Source: Pleionea sp. CnH1-48 (GTDB lineage Bacteria; Pseudomonadota; Gammaproteobacteria; Enterobacterales; Kangiellaceae). From it: a DNA stretch of 64,000 nucleotides. The position numbers and the translations under genes are program-made. Shown piece by piece: positions 1 through 7,647 of the stretch (its first letter is position 1; each line of letters opens with the position of its first letter). The notes under the pieces are model-generated. The model was given only the letters and a program-made list of their open reading frames with translations, was not told where the DNA came from and made no database searches. The DNA lies in contig NZ_JAMXSB010000001.1 of assembly GCF_024124665.1 (NCBI RefSeq), forward strand, positions 496,001 through 560,000. The letters run 5' to 3'.

Positions 1-426
1 GCCCCCCTGGAAACTATAAGGACTGGTTCTGGGTTTAAAAGCACCACCACGCAAAGCAACGGCTCCCGCTTCCTTAACTAACTTTGCTGTTTTTTCAAAA
101 GACTCATAACTCTCTACAGCACATGGCCCAGCAATCACAGAAAAATGCTCTCCACCAAATGCAGCATCTCCAATTGACACCACAGAATCGGCTGGGTTGA
201 GCTCTCGACTCACTAACTTATAGCTAGAAAGAATTGGTTTTACATCGTCAACCATTGGGTGAGCCGCAATATTAAGCCCTTGCAAAACACGTTCATCACC
301 CAGGGCTCCAAGAACAATTCTTTCTACCCCTGGCATGTAGAGTGGTTTAAGTCCTGCACTTTCAATCTGACTTAAAATTTCGTCGGCATCGTTCTTGGTC
401 GCTTCTGAGCGTAATACAATAATCAT
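1..426 (-). CDS. aroF: 3-deoxy-7-phosphoheptulonate (DAHP) synthase, N-terminal part, cut by window edge
   Basis: This is the first 142 codons of a gene that runs off the left edge. The translation begins MIIVLRSEATKNDADEIL, which resembles the ferredoxin-like regulatory domain of AroA(I-beta) DAHP synthases, and continues into the barrel with VIAGPCAVES and LRGGAFKPRTSPYSFQG, the PEP-binding signatures of the family. The enzyme condenses phosphoenolpyruvate and erythrose 4-phosphate in the first step of the shikimate pathway, in the cytoplasm. ATG 426 is preferred over ATG 435 because GAGGA lies at a proper distance only from ATG 426. Upstream lie two tandem Trp attenuators, so expression is probably set by charged tRNA-Trp. 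The allosteric inhibitor cannot be read from this fragment. Confidence 0.93.
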   Translation of the reverse strand, partial: MIIVLRSEATKNDADEILSQIESAGLKPLYMPGVERIVLGALGDERVLQGLNIAAHPMVDDVKPILSSYKLVSRELNPADSVVSIGDAAFGGEHFSVIAGPCAVESYESFEKTAKLVKEAGAVALRGGAFKPRTSPYSFQGG

Positions 427-470
427 GATCTTCATCCTCAAAGTTAAAAAGTATTTGTTAAAAATTTTGC

Positions 471-499
471 AAAAAAAAACCCGCCAATGGCGGGTTTTT
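471..499 (-). terminator. Attenuator terminator of the second (gene-proximal) Trp leader
   Basis: On the minus strand a six-pair all-G/C stem (positions 489-494 with 480-485, loop ATT) is followed by nine U residues at 479-471. It lies between the second leader peptide and the DAHP synthase start, so it would terminate transcription before the structural gene. The 5' arm can alternatively pair with 521-526. Confidence 0.9.
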
Positions 500-518
500 G
501 AAATCGACAGACACAGGC

Positions 519-587
519 TCACCCGCTGAACCTTTTCAACGTGTGCCACCACCAGATGTTTGCGCTAATGTGTCTGTTGTTCATCAT
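519..587 (-). CDS. Trp leader peptide 2 (22 aa, three consecutive Trp codons)
   Basis: A 22-codon ORF starts with two ATG codons and contains the run ANIWWWHT, that is three consecutive TGG codons at 554-546, ending at TGA 521-519. GAGAGAAGA lies just upstream as a ribosome binding site. The peptide itself probably has no function; translation of the Trp codons senses tRNA-Trp charging. It is too short for normal gene calling. It sits between two terminator hairpins and shares the WWWH core with the upstream leader peptide at 709-768. Confidence 0.88.
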   Translation of the reverse strand: MMNNRHISANIWWWHTLKRFSG

Positions 588-637
588 TCTTCTCTCAGTT
601 GTCTCTTAATGCTTTGTTTGTCTTATTTCTATCAGGC

Positions 638-668
638 AAAAAAAAGCCCGCTTTATTTGAAGCGGGCT
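638..668 (-). terminator. Attenuator terminator of the first (promoter-proximal) Trp leader
   Basis: Minus-strand stem of nine pairs, AGCCCGCTT at 668-660 with AAGCGGGCT at 653-645, followed by eight U residues at 645-638. It follows the first Trp leader peptide. Its 5' arm can alternatively pair with AGTGGGCT at 710-703 (eight pairs, one of them G-U). Confidence 0.9.
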
Positions 669-708
669 ATTAATTTTCTATTACGGTAACCAAACGCAAT
701 GAAGCCCA

Positions 709-768
709 CTAGGATGAATGCCACCACCAGTTTGCTTTTAAAGTGTTTGTTAAAATTGTTGTTTGCAT
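709..768 (-). CDS. Trp leader peptide 1 (19 aa, three consecutive Trp codons)
   Basis: A 19-codon ORF from ATG 768-766 to TAG 711-709. It begins MQTTILTN and ends KANWWWHSS, with three consecutive TGG codons at 729-721. The ribosome binding site is weak. The stop codon abuts the antiterminator strand, the position expected for a ribosome-controlled switch. Sequence outside the WWWH core differs from leader 2, so the pair is either an old duplication or a convergence. Confidence 0.86.
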   Translation of the reverse strand: MQTTILTNTLKANWWWHSS

Positions 769-803
769 TTGCTTAACTGCCGTAAATTCGTTCGTTGGAG
801 ACA

Positions 804-832
804 ACTTAACTAATATAAGCCCAAGGTGTCAA
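804..832 (-). promoter_or_regulatory. Promoter of the Trp leader with TrpR-operator-like -10 region
   Basis: TTGACA at 832-827 is followed after 17 bases by TTAAGT at 809-804, the same -35/-10 spacing as the E. coli trp promoter. Around the -10, TATTAGTTAAGTTGTC resembles the core of the E. coli trp operator (CTAGTTAACTAG), sharing TAGTTAA and several flanking bases. This suggests TrpR repression in addition to attenuation. The operator call is inference. Confidence 0.5.
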
Positions 833-856
833 TAAAAAAATTATACTAATTTGCTA

Positions 857-1249
857 TTAACTGACCATTTGCATGGGTCGGTTACCAAGAAAGCACCGAC
901 TTTCTTCAACTTTTACCCAGCAATGCTTCATTTCTATGCCGCTGTCATCAGAACACCCCGACAACACCAAACGCACATCACTTATCATCCCACGAACAGG
1001 TAATTCGATCAGGTTGGATAAAATAATAGAGTCGCTATCTTCAGCATCAGCATAATCCACAGCGACTTTATGGGTCCCTCGGGTATCTTGATATTCAAGA
1101 AACAGCGCCAGCTTGCCATTCTGTTTTTGGTTAAATTGGATGTCGAGCAAAATATTAAGTGCAATCGACCAGCTCAGATCATTTTTAGTCGCATTACCTG
1201 CTTTAGGCAGATAATGTTCCGCTTCAAGGTAAATATAATTAGGTTTCAT
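857..1249 (-). CDS. Hypothetical 130-aa protein, paralogue A
   Basis: I do not recognise this family. No signal peptide or membrane segment is visible. It is clearly related to its neighbour at 1532-1924, which is also 130 residues: both share an early HYLP/QYLP motif, a GN-T-D-SWS-ALN block, a YxDxRG motif in the middle and an (I/L)LSNLxxxPV(R/K)G-like block near residue 90. The pattern of alternating hydrophobic residues suggests a compact beta-rich domain. The upstream ribosome binding site is weak, and 282 bases separate it from the paralogue, so co-transcription is possible but not shown. Confidence 0.75.
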   Translation of the reverse strand: MKPNYIYLEAEHYLPKAGNATKNDLSWSIALNILLDIQFNQKQNGKLALFLEYQDTRGTHKVAVDYADAEDSDSIILSNLIELPVRGMISDVRLVLSGCSDDSGIEMKHCWVKVEESRCFLGNRPMQMVS

Positions 1250-1531
1250 AATCGTTATTATCAGGTTAGTCAGTTTCTATTTTTAATGACTTGCCAATTA
1301 GCTATTCATTCAGTATGAACGTCTGAAATGTCATCCTGGGGTTAGACAGCCCCACACTTCAAAATACTGATACAGGACAAAGAGGTATCACTCGAATATT
1401 GCTAAGAAAATGGACAAACCATTATCTTTTTTTAAACAACAAATTTAATTCATGTACAAAAAAGGTGGTTAATAATCATTCAATCTGAATCTGAGATCAA
1501 GATATTTTTTCACTTTTTTATAGGCTGTCAC

Positions 1532-1924
1532 TTAAGCCATGCCAGATAATCTCTTGCTGCTATCGGGAATCTCGACCACTTTGACAAAAAGTTCTTGTAA
1601 TTCCGCGTCAGTCAAACCTACTCCCGCTAACAATATATCCATATTCTCTAAGGGTCCTTTGACCGGAATTTTCACCAGATTTGAAAATAAAAGTTCTTGC
1701 TCAACCTCTACTTCAATATGATCGATCGGGATAGCTTGCTTGCCTCGCACATCCCGATAGCTCAACGAAAGAGTCACTTCGGTTGGTTGCTTTACTTTAA
1801 CTTTTAACCACACGGCAAGATTTAACGCGACCGACCAGGAGACATCAGAATCGGTTTGGTTGCCATTGCCGGGCAGATATTGGTGTGGATATAAATGCGT
1901 AATTTTTACTGACTTCGACTTCAC
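1532..1924 (-). CDS. Hypothetical 130-aa protein, paralogue B
   Basis: Family not recognised. GTG 1924 is chosen as start because GGAG lies five bases upstream and the resulting protein has the same length and N-terminal layout (charged start, then HLYPHQYLP) as paralogue A at 857-1249. A longer reading from ATG 1978 adds 18 unaligned residues and lacks a better ribosome binding site. Shared blocks with paralogue A are SWS-ALN, SYRDVRG and FSNLVKIPVKG. It ends LSGMA with no export signal. A 16-bp perfect palindrome lies about 90 bases upstream and may be an operator. Confidence 0.75.
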   Translation of the reverse strand: MKSKSVKITHLYPHQYLPGNGNQTDSDVSWSVALNLAVWLKVKVKQPTEVTLSLSYRDVRGKQAIPIDHIEVEVEQELLFSNLVKIPVKGPLENMDILLAGVGLTDAELQELFVKVVEIPDSSKRLSGMA

Positions 1925-2016
1925 AATAACTCCAAAATATCGAGACTTCGATATAAGTTTAGTCCAGCCATAGTGCATTTCATTATCATAATGAGAGATA
2001 CTTCACACTTCTGTGT

Positions 2017-2032
2017 GTGTGAAATTTCACAC
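2017..2032. promoter_or_regulatory. 16-bp perfect palindrome upstream of paralogue B
   Basis: GTGTGAAATTTCACAC is a perfect 16-bp inverted repeat lying in the probable promoter region of the gene at 1532-1924. Another CTTCACAC half-site lies just to its left at 2001-2008. It resembles a CRP box but the TGTGA and TCACA arms are four bases apart instead of six. It may be an operator for another regulator. Confidence 0.4.
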
Positions 2033-2170
2033 TTTTTTGGTTAAAAGTATCCTTCTTTTTTTTAATGTTATAAATCAATTAATTGAGTGGGGGTTTACTT
2101 GAATTTGAAATTTTAGATGACGACAAAATAAAAAGTCATAAGACATAGCCTAATGACATAAAGAGGCATA

Positions 2171-2220
2171 AGGATACAGAAAGGTTCTAAAAATCGAGTT
2201 TTTTAGAGCTTTTGTATCCT
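2171..2220 (-). repeat. Long imperfect inverted repeat downstream of the crotonase gene
   Basis: AGGATACA at 2171-2178 pairs with TGTATCCT at 2213-2220, and CTAAAAA (2187-2193) pairs with TTTTTTAG (2199-2206) inside it. The hairpin lies 28 bases beyond the stop of the minus-strand crotonase gene and is probably its transcript end, although no clean U tract follows. Confidence 0.4.
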
Positions 2221-2248
2221 ATAAAGTCACAGCAAGAACAGCAGATGT

Positions 2249-3058
2249 TTACCAGGATTTCCGTTTAGCAAAAGAAATAGTGGGATCCGACAACTGCTTT
2301 TTTACGGCAATAGAGCGATTTTTACCAAGCAGTATTCGCCATTGATAGAAAGTTTCTCGAGCTAGAACAGCGCGCTGATCTCGATGCCAGGCTCGATGAT
2401 AAAGCTTTTTAACACCCGCGACGGCATCCGGTGATCCTATGGTTAGTTTTTCGGCCAAAGCTCTTGCTGCAGCAAGAGGGTCATCAGCCACCTGGTTAAG
2501 TAAGCCATGTTCAAGGGCCGATTCAGCAGAAATTTCTTCGGCCGACATTGCCCACTCCATCGCTTGATCGACTGACAAAATTTCTTTCAGGGTGAGTGTG
2601 CCGCCCATATCGGGAATCAGTCCCCAACGGCCTTCCATTATGGATAGGTTCGCTTCAGGCGACGCAATGCGAAAGTCACCCCCTAACGCAATCTGCGTCC
2701 CGCCGCCCCAACAGCGTCCATGGATCGCCATAATGACAGGCACTGGTAAACGACGCCATCCAACAACCACGCGCTGAGCTAAATTGGCATTACCAGGCAA
2801 CCACTTCCATAAAAGCTTGATACCGTTAACAGGCTTGGTCATCACAGACTTAATATCGAGGCCAGAGCAAAAGTCGTCGCCCGCTCCCGACACAATAACA
2901 GCGCGAATGCTTTTGTCTTTGCTGATTTTGCGAATGACCTTGTCGAGGTCATAGAACATCGCCATATCCAGCGCATTGCGCTTATCAGGACGATTTAACT
3001 GAACTTCGGCGAATCCATTGTTTATTGTTATTGAGACTCGTGATTCTGACATAGCCAT
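2249..3058 (-). CDS. Crotonase-family protein (enoyl-CoA hydratase/isomerase)
   Basis: 269 residues, normal length for the crotonase fold, cytoplasmic. The oxyanion-hole signatures are visible as GAGDDFCSGLDIKS (about residues 58-71) and GRCWGGGTQIALGGDFRIAS (about 114-133). The next active-site stretch reads EGRWGLIPDMGGT, with an aspartate after IP where hydratases usually have glycine or glutamate context. This is closer to enoyl-CoA or dienoyl-CoA isomerases, so the reaction (hydratase or isomerase on an acyl-CoA) cannot be fixed. The start has GGAAAGAA just upstream. The gene is transcribed alone. Confidence 0.88.
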   Translation of the reverse strand: MAMSESRVSITINNGFAEVQLNRPDKRNALDMAMFYDLDKVIRKISKDKSIRAVIVSGAGDDFCSGLDIKSVMTKPVNGIKLLWKWLPGNANLAQRVVVGWRRLPVPVIMAIHGRCWGGGTQIALGGDFRIASPEANLSIMEGRWGLIPDMGGTLTLKEILSVDQAMEWAMSAEEISAESALEHGLLNQVADDPLAAARALAEKLTIGSPDAVAGVKKLYHRAWHRDQRAVLARETFYQWRILLGKNRSIAVKKQLSDPTISFAKRKSW

Positions 3059-3267
3059 TTCTTTCCAAATTCAATTCAAGCAGCTACCTTATTGACTAAA
3101 CTTATAAAAATCCAGCGCAAAACGATACCTAACGTGCAGAAAAGCACGAAAACGGGGAATCTCATTGAGTTTAAATCTCAATTTGGTTAGAATTCGCGCC
3201 CCTTATGCGCCCAGCTCTCTTGGGAACGCATCTATTGTCTAAAATAGCGACATCATCGAGAACCTAA

Positions 3268-4833
3268 ATGTTTGAATTTCGTATCACCAAAGTAGCCAGT
3301 GTCAAAAATGACCTGCTGTCAGGATTAACCGTTGCTCTGGCTTTGGTTCCAGAAGCGGTTGCCTTTGCTTTTGTTGCCGGTGTGGAGCCACTGGTGGGTC
3401 TTTACGCCGCCTTTATGGTGGGTTTAATTACCGCAGTCTTTGGCGGACGCCCTGGCATGATCTCAGGTGCGACAGGTGCACTGGCCGTCGTAATGGTCAC
3501 CCTGGTCGCTCAACATGGTGTAGAGTACTTATTTGCCGCCGTCGTCTTAATGGGTTTGATACAAATTTGCGCTGGACTGCTCGGTCTGGGTAAGTTTATT
3601 CGAATGGTGCCACGGCCCGTTATGCTTGGGTTCGTTAATGGTCTGGCTATCGTTATCTTTCTTGCTCAGCTCAGTCAGTTCGGCATTTCAGGTCAACCAG
3701 GCTGGCTGTCGGGAACTTCTTTCGAAGGTAGCGTCATTGATGTAGCCTGGATGCAAGGCGAAGCCTTGTACATTATGTTAGGGCTGGTGGCTTTGACAAT
3801 GGTCATCATTCACTTTCTGCCTCGCTTTACCACTGCCATCCCCTCTTCACTGGCAGCCATCATTATAGTGTCGTTGCTGGTGATTGGGTTTGAAATTGAT
3901 ACTCGAGTGGTGGGTGATGTTGCTTCTATTTCGGGTGGATTGCCTTCTTTCCATATCCCTTCGGTGCCTTTCACCTGGGAAACCTTCATGATCATTCTGC
4001 CTTACTCTGTTGTATTGGCCGCTATCGGTTTGATTGAGTCCATGCTGACATTGCGTCTGGTGGACGAGGTGACAGAAACTCTGGGCCGCGGCAATCGCGA
4101 AAACTTTGCTCAGGGTCTGGCCAACACAGTAACAGGTTTCTTTGGTGGTATGGGTGGCTGTGCCATGATTGGACAAAGCATGATTAACGTAAACTCTGGT
4201 GGACGTGGTCGCTTATCAGGTATCACAGCTGCACTTTGTCTATTAATGTTTATCTTGTTTGCCTCTTCTCTTATTGAGCAAATTCCTCTGGCAGCGCTTG
4301 TCGGTGTTATGTTTATTGTCGTGTTGGGCACCTTCGAATGGAGTAGCTTCCGTATTATTCGTAAGATCCCAGCCAGTGATGCTTTTGTTCTGGTCCTTGT
4401 ATCCAGTGTCACGGTCTTCACGGATCTGGCCTTTGCTGTAACGGTTGGTGTTATCGTCTCAGCACTGGTGTTTGCCTGGAAACACGCTAAGACAGTTAAA
4501 ATACAGCGTAATGACACCATCGTTGGCGAAACGCACTATCTGGTCAATGGTCCGATTTTCTTTAGTTCAACCACTGAGTTTGAACAAGCTTTTACACCGA
4601 AAGAAGATGCTGAAGAAGTCTTTATAGATTTTGCGCAGTCTCGGGTATGTGACCATTCTGGACTACGCGTGATTGAATCACTTACAGAGCGTTATGAAAA
4701 AGCAGGCAAAACATTACACCTGCAAAACTTAAGTCAGGATTGCCAGGCACTCATAAACCAGGCTGGTGATCAAATCAATGTTAATGTACTTAAGAACCCA
4801 CGCAGTCTGCTGTTCTTAAACGAATCAGCCTAG
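3268..4833 (+). CDS. SulP-family anion transporter with STAS domain
   Basis: 521 residues. An inner-membrane SLC26/SulP permease: about a dozen hydrophobic segments cover residues 15-405, starting with the family signature DLLSGLTVALALVPEAVAFAF, and GGMGGCAMIGQSMINVNSGGRGRLSG around residue 291 matches the conserved SulP core. A cytoplasmic STAS domain follows (about 415-515, with FIDFAQSRVCDHSGL). Family members carry sulfate, bicarbonate or other anions, often with H+ or Na+; the substrate is not decidable here. GAGAA lies shortly before the ATG. The gene is divergent from the crotonase gene and ends at a bidirectional terminator. Confidence 0.92.
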   Translation: MFEFRITKVASVKNDLLSGLTVALALVPEAVAFAFVAGVEPLVGLYAAFMVGLITAVFGGRPGMISGATGALAVVMVTLVAQHGVEYLFAAVVLMGLIQICAGLLGLGKFIRMVPRPVMLGFVNGLAIVIFLAQLSQFGISGQPGWLSGTSFEGSVIDVAWMQGEALYIMLGLVALTMVIIHFLPRFTTAIPSSLAAIIIVSLLVIGFEIDTRVVGDVASISGGLPSFHIPSVPFTWETFMIILPYSVVLAAIGLIESMLTLRLVDEVTETLGRGNRENFAQGLANTVTGFFGGMGGCAMIGQSMINVNSGGRGRLSGITAALCLLMFILFASSLIEQIPLAALVGVMFIVVLGTFEWSSFRIIRKIPASDAFVLVLVSSVTVFTDLAFAVTVGVIVSALVFAWKHAKTVKIQRNDTIVGETHYLVNGPIFFSSTTEFEQAFTPKEDAEEVFIDFAQSRVCDHSGLRVIESLTERYEKAGKTLHLQNLSQDCQALINQAGDQINVNVLKNPRSLLFLNESA

Positions 4834-4860
4834 TGAGAACTTAGATACTCACTAACAAAA

Positions 4861-4888
4861 AAGCCGTTCTAATAAGAACGGCTTTTTT
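4861..4888. terminator. Bidirectional terminator between SulP gene and ychJ
   Basis: A perfect ten-pair stem (AAGCCGTTCT at 4861-4870 with AGAACGGCTT at 4875-4884, loop AATA) is flanked by A and T runs, so it can serve both converging transcripts. Confidence 0.88.
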
Positions 4889-4927
4889 ATATGCGCTAAG
4901 TATTTTATAACCAAATTCACTCGACAC

Positions 4928-5413
4928 CTAGCCACAACATTTTTTGTATTTCTTACCGCTGCCACAGGGGCAGGGATCATTGCGTCCAGCTTTCACTTTT
5001 ATCGCACTGTTCGTCGAACCACCCAAAAAGTCGCCTCGAGTGTAATGCCAACGACCATCTATTTTTTCAAAATAAGATTTCTCATGATGAACAAACTTTT
5101 TACCCGCTTCCAGTAACCAGGCCTTAAATTCAACATAACCTTGTTGCTCTTGTTCCCCGCCTTCACTGTCTACAACTTTTAATTTTATCCACTGAGTATT
5201 TCGAGCACTCTCTTCAAGAGATTGAACCGTAAGACCGTTGTGATGTTCTGGATGATGAGTCTCTAACAAATATTCAGGCTCTACAGTAACAAAAGCGCTA
5301 TAACGAGAACGCATCAACTGTTCAGTAGTTTGGGGTATCGCAGTCTTTAAAATAAAAGGTTCACAACAATCTTTAAATTGCGCTTCTGAACCACATGGGC
5401 ATAGAGTATTCAT
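4928..5413 (-). CDS. ychJ: YchJ family SEC-C metal-binding protein
   Basis: 161 residues with the layout of E. coli YchJ. A cysteine motif opens the protein (LCPCGS...FKDCC), an NTF2-like middle region contains RSRYSAFV and YVEFKAWL, and a SEC-C motif closes it ([17 protein letters not shown]). Two zinc-binding cysteine clusters at the ends are typical of the family, whose biochemical role is unknown. ATG 5413 (MNTLCPCGS) is chosen because it fits the family start; GTG 5425 would add four residues and place the Shine-Dalgarno inside the upstream terminator stem. Confidence 0.88.
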   Translation of the reverse strand: MNTLCPCGSEAQFKDCCEPFILKTAIPQTTEQLMRSRYSAFVTVEPEYLLETHHPEHHNGLTVQSLEESARNTQWIKLKVVDSEGGEQEQQGYVEFKAWLLEAGKKFVHHEKSYFEKIDGRWHYTRGDFLGGSTNSAIKVKAGRNDPCPCGSGKKYKKCCG

Positions 5414-5430
5414 AACAAAATCCACACATA

Positions 5431-5471
5431 AAAAAACTCCTCAACGGATTCAATTCGGTGAGGAGTTTTTT
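5431..5471. terminator. Terminator between the DEAD-box helicase gene and ychJ
   Basis: AAAAAACTCCTCA at 5431-5443 pairs perfectly with TGAGGAGTTTTTT at 5459-5471. It follows the minus-strand helicase stop and carries A/T runs on both sides. Confidence 0.85.
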
Positions 5472-5496
5472 GTTTAGTATTTAAAACCGCGACGCA

Positions 5497-7311
5497 TTAA
5501 CGTCCAGAGTTTTTGTAACCACCGGATTTGCGACGAGGGCGAGAACGATTGTTGTCATTACCACGACCACCACCACGAGGCTTTTTGCCACGACCGCCAC
5601 CCGATGGGCCACCGCCAGAATCCATCGCTTCGAAGTCTTTATCGGCTGCCGACTGAATGTTTAAAGGTCTGCCGCATACACGCGCTTTACGTAGAACTTT
5701 AAGTGTTTCTTCTGGCATGCCTTTAGGAAGATCAACAGTGGTTAAATCATCATACAGACGAATAAATCCGATGTATTTGCTCTCAATCTCAGCTTCGTTA
5801 GCAATGGCTCCAACAATATGCGTTGGTGTTGCACCGTTGTCACGTCCAACAGCCAAAACATAACGTTCCATTTCAACATCTGGCTGATCTTTAAGTGGAC
5901 GAGCTCGTTTGCTAATGCTGACTTTTTCCGCTGGACGACGCTTACGATCACGATCGCCACGACGCTCATCAACATAAGGCTCTTTAATTTCGTTCATCAA
6001 CAGAGGCTCTTCTGCATACATAATGCTGGCCAATGCAGCAGCGATTTCGATACCAGTAACTTCATGTTCGCTCTGGTAACGCTCAAGAATCTCAAGGTAA
6101 GTCTTTAATGAATCACTGGATAGTGTTTCAGATACTTTCGTAAACAAGCGATTAACACGCTTATCATTGATCACTTCGACTGATGGCAAGTTCATGCGCT
6201 CAATGGTTTTGCGAGTTGTTTGCTCAATCGTGCGTAATAAACGACGCTCTCTTGGCGTCACAAACAAAATCGCATCACCACTACGCCCTGCTCGACCAGT
6301 ACGACCAATACGGTGTACATAAGACTCAGGATCATAAGGAATATCATAGTTTACAACGTGACTGATTCGCTCAACATCCAGACCTCGAGCCGCAACGTCC
6401 GTCGCAATCAAAATGTCTAACTTGCCGTCTTTTAGTTTTTGAACGACTTTTTCTCGTTGATTTTGCGCAATATCACCATGAATCGCATCACAGGCAAAGC
6501 CTCTCGCTACCAGTTTGTCTGATAACTCTTGCGTACTACCTTTAGTACGAACAAAAATGATCATGGCATCGAATTCTTCAGCTTCCAAAATGCGCGTCAA
6601 CGCATCGAGCTTGTTGTTGCCATTGACCATACAGAAGCGCTGTTGGATAGTTTGAGCCGTTGTATTTTTTGACTCGATTTTTACGTACTTAGGCTCTTTC
6701 AAAAAGGTTTCGGCAACACGCTTAACTGGCTTAGGCATGGTGGCAGAAAACAAAATCACCTGACGGGTTGATGGTGTGCGCTCTAAAATCCACTCAACAT
6801 CGTCAATGAATCCCATACGCAACATTTCGTCCGCTTCGTCGAGTACCAATTGTTTGAGATCGTCCCAAATCAGATTACCACGGCGCATGTGATCCATAAT
6901 ACGACCAGGTGTACCGACAATCACATGAGGGCCGCGTTTAATTTGGCGAATCTGAGTTGTGAAAGGCTGGCCGCCGTAAACTGGTAACACTCGGAAACCC
7001 GGCATAAATCGAGCGTACTCATTGAATGCCTCAGCAACCTGCAATGCCAATTCGCGGGTAGGCGCAATCACTAAAGCCTGAGGAGAATTCTGAGTCACAT
7101 CAATTCGAGACAAGATCGGCAAAGCAAATGAGGCCGTTTTTCCAGTACCTGTTTGCGCCTGACCAATCATATCGTGACCAGCCATGACTAATGGGATACT
7201 TTGAGCTTGAATAGGAGATGGGGTTTCGTAACCCACACGATCGAGTGCTTGCAACAACTTATCACCTAATGACAAGTCACGAAAAGATATCATTGATTCA
7301 GTTTCAGACAT
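5497..7311 (-). CDS. deaD: ATP-dependent RNA helicase, DEAD-box, CsdA/DeaD type
   Basis: 604 residues. All DEAD-box motifs are present in order: Q motif (FRDL...PSPIQAQSIP, about 10-40), Walker A AQTGTGKT (52-59), PTREL, DEAD (158-161), SAT (189-191) and HRIGRTGR (333-340). A C-terminal DbpA-like RNA-binding domain (about 485-555) and a Gly/Arg-rich tail (567-604) match CsdA/DeaD rather than RhlB or SrmB. These helicases unwind RNA during 50S assembly and cold adaptation. No cold-shock box was identified in the leader. The gene is monocistronic, ending at a strong hairpin. Confidence 0.95.
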   Translation of the reverse strand: MSETESMISFRDLSLGDKLLQALDRVGYETPSPIQAQSIPLVMAGHDMIGQAQTGTGKTASFALPILSRIDVTQNSPQALVIAPTRELALQVAEAFNEYARFMPGFRVLPVYGGQPFTTQIRQIKRGPHVIVGTPGRIMDHMRRGNLIWDDLKQLVLDEADEMLRMGFIDDVEWILERTPSTRQVILFSATMPKPVKRVAETFLKEPKYVKIESKNTTAQTIQQRFCMVNGNNKLDALTRILEAEEFDAMIIFVRTKGSTQELSDKLVARGFACDAIHGDIAQNQREKVVQKLKDGKLDILIATDVAARGLDVERISHVVNYDIPYDPESYVHRIGRTGRAGRSGDAILFVTPRERRLLRTIEQTTRKTIERMNLPSVEVINDKRVNRLFTKVSETLSSDSLKTYLEILERYQSEHEVTGIEIAAALASIMYAEEPLLMNEIKEPYVDERRGDRDRKRRPAEKVSISKRARPLKDQPDVEMERYVLAVGRDNGATPTHIVGAIANEAEIESKYIGFIRLYDDLTTVDLPKGMPEETLKVLRKARVCGRPLNIQSAADKDFEAMDSGGGPSGGGRGKKPRGGGRGNDNNRSRPRRKSGGYKNSGR

Positions 7312-7360
7312 ATTCTGACGATTTCCAAATAACTAAGGCGGGCAATCAAAAGGGCATTTT

Positions 7361-7585
7361 GTGGTAGCCCCAACAAAGAAAAAACCAGCAATTCATTTTA
7401 CAGCTCTTATTATAAACGAATTTACGACAGCACTGTTAAATAATTTTGGGGTTAACGGGCTTATTAAGCCCTATCTTTCCAATATTATTCGCCAAACCCC
7501 AAAAGATGACCGTTTATCATATCTCAATCGCTTAGTGACAAGGTTTAAGGCAAGATTTGCGACGCTTTTAAGTACTCCGGATTGA
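7361..7585 (+). CDS. Possible small hypothetical protein (74 aa)
   Basis: An ORF starting at GTG 7361 with AGGG six bases upstream. The translation has an ordinary protein composition with a central hydrophobic stretch (LINEFTTALLNN-like) and a basic C-terminal half (LNRLVTRFKARF). No family recognised. It occupies the divergent promoter region between the helicase and the DNA ligase gene, so it could be chance. Its only support is length, start context and amino-acid composition. Confidence 0.3.
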   Translation: MVAPTKKKPAIHFTALIINEFTTALLNNFGVNGLIKPYLSNIIRQTPKDDRLSYLNRLVTRFKARFATLLSTPD

Positions 7586-7647
7586 GTGCTCGTTTTTAAG
7601 GACTTTTTTAATAGGGTTTATTGCCCAGGAAACTACAGGACCAAAGG

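Larger units (their letters stand above)
471..587 (-). promoter_or_regulatory. Second Trp transcription attenuator
   Basis: All parts of a classical attenuator are visible on the minus strand. Segment 1 (569-577, ACAGACACA) is complementary to segment 2 (507-515, TGTGTCTGT). An antiterminator is possible between GCGGGT at 526-521, which overlaps the last codons and stop of the leader peptide, and ACCCGC at 495-490, the 5' arm of the terminator. A ribosome stalled on the Trp codons at 554-546 leaves 526-521 free and favours antitermination. A ribosome reaching the stop at 521-519 covers it and favours the terminator. The mechanism is established for trp operons; its use here is inferred from these pairings. 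Confidence 0.85.
638..768 (-). promoter_or_regulatory. First Trp transcription attenuator
   Basis: The same arrangement as the downstream attenuator: leader ORF with WWW codons (729-721), antiterminator strand AGTGGGCT at 710-703 immediately after the leader stop codon, competing terminator stem at 668-645 and a U tract. The antiterminator and terminator share the strand 668-661, so they are mutually exclusive. No promoter-like sequence is obvious between this terminator and the second leader, so the two attenuators probably act in series on one transcript. Confidence 0.83.

Noticed and set aside
498-689. 63-codon ORF on the plus strand
   Set aside because: It runs antisense through the Trp attenuators and both hairpins; the leader structure explains the sequence better.
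873-1318. Plus-strand ORFs at 873-1055 and 1070-1318
   Set aside because: They are antisense to the paralogue A gene, have no ribosome binding site and no protein-like pattern.
2017-2032. CRP binding site
   Set aside because: The TGTGA and TCACA arms are four bases apart, not six, so CRP would not fit well.
7621-7647. TTG start giving a nine-residue N-terminal extension of the DNA ligase
   Set aside because: The extension is charged and spoils the signal peptide; ATG 7648 has AGGA at the right distance.
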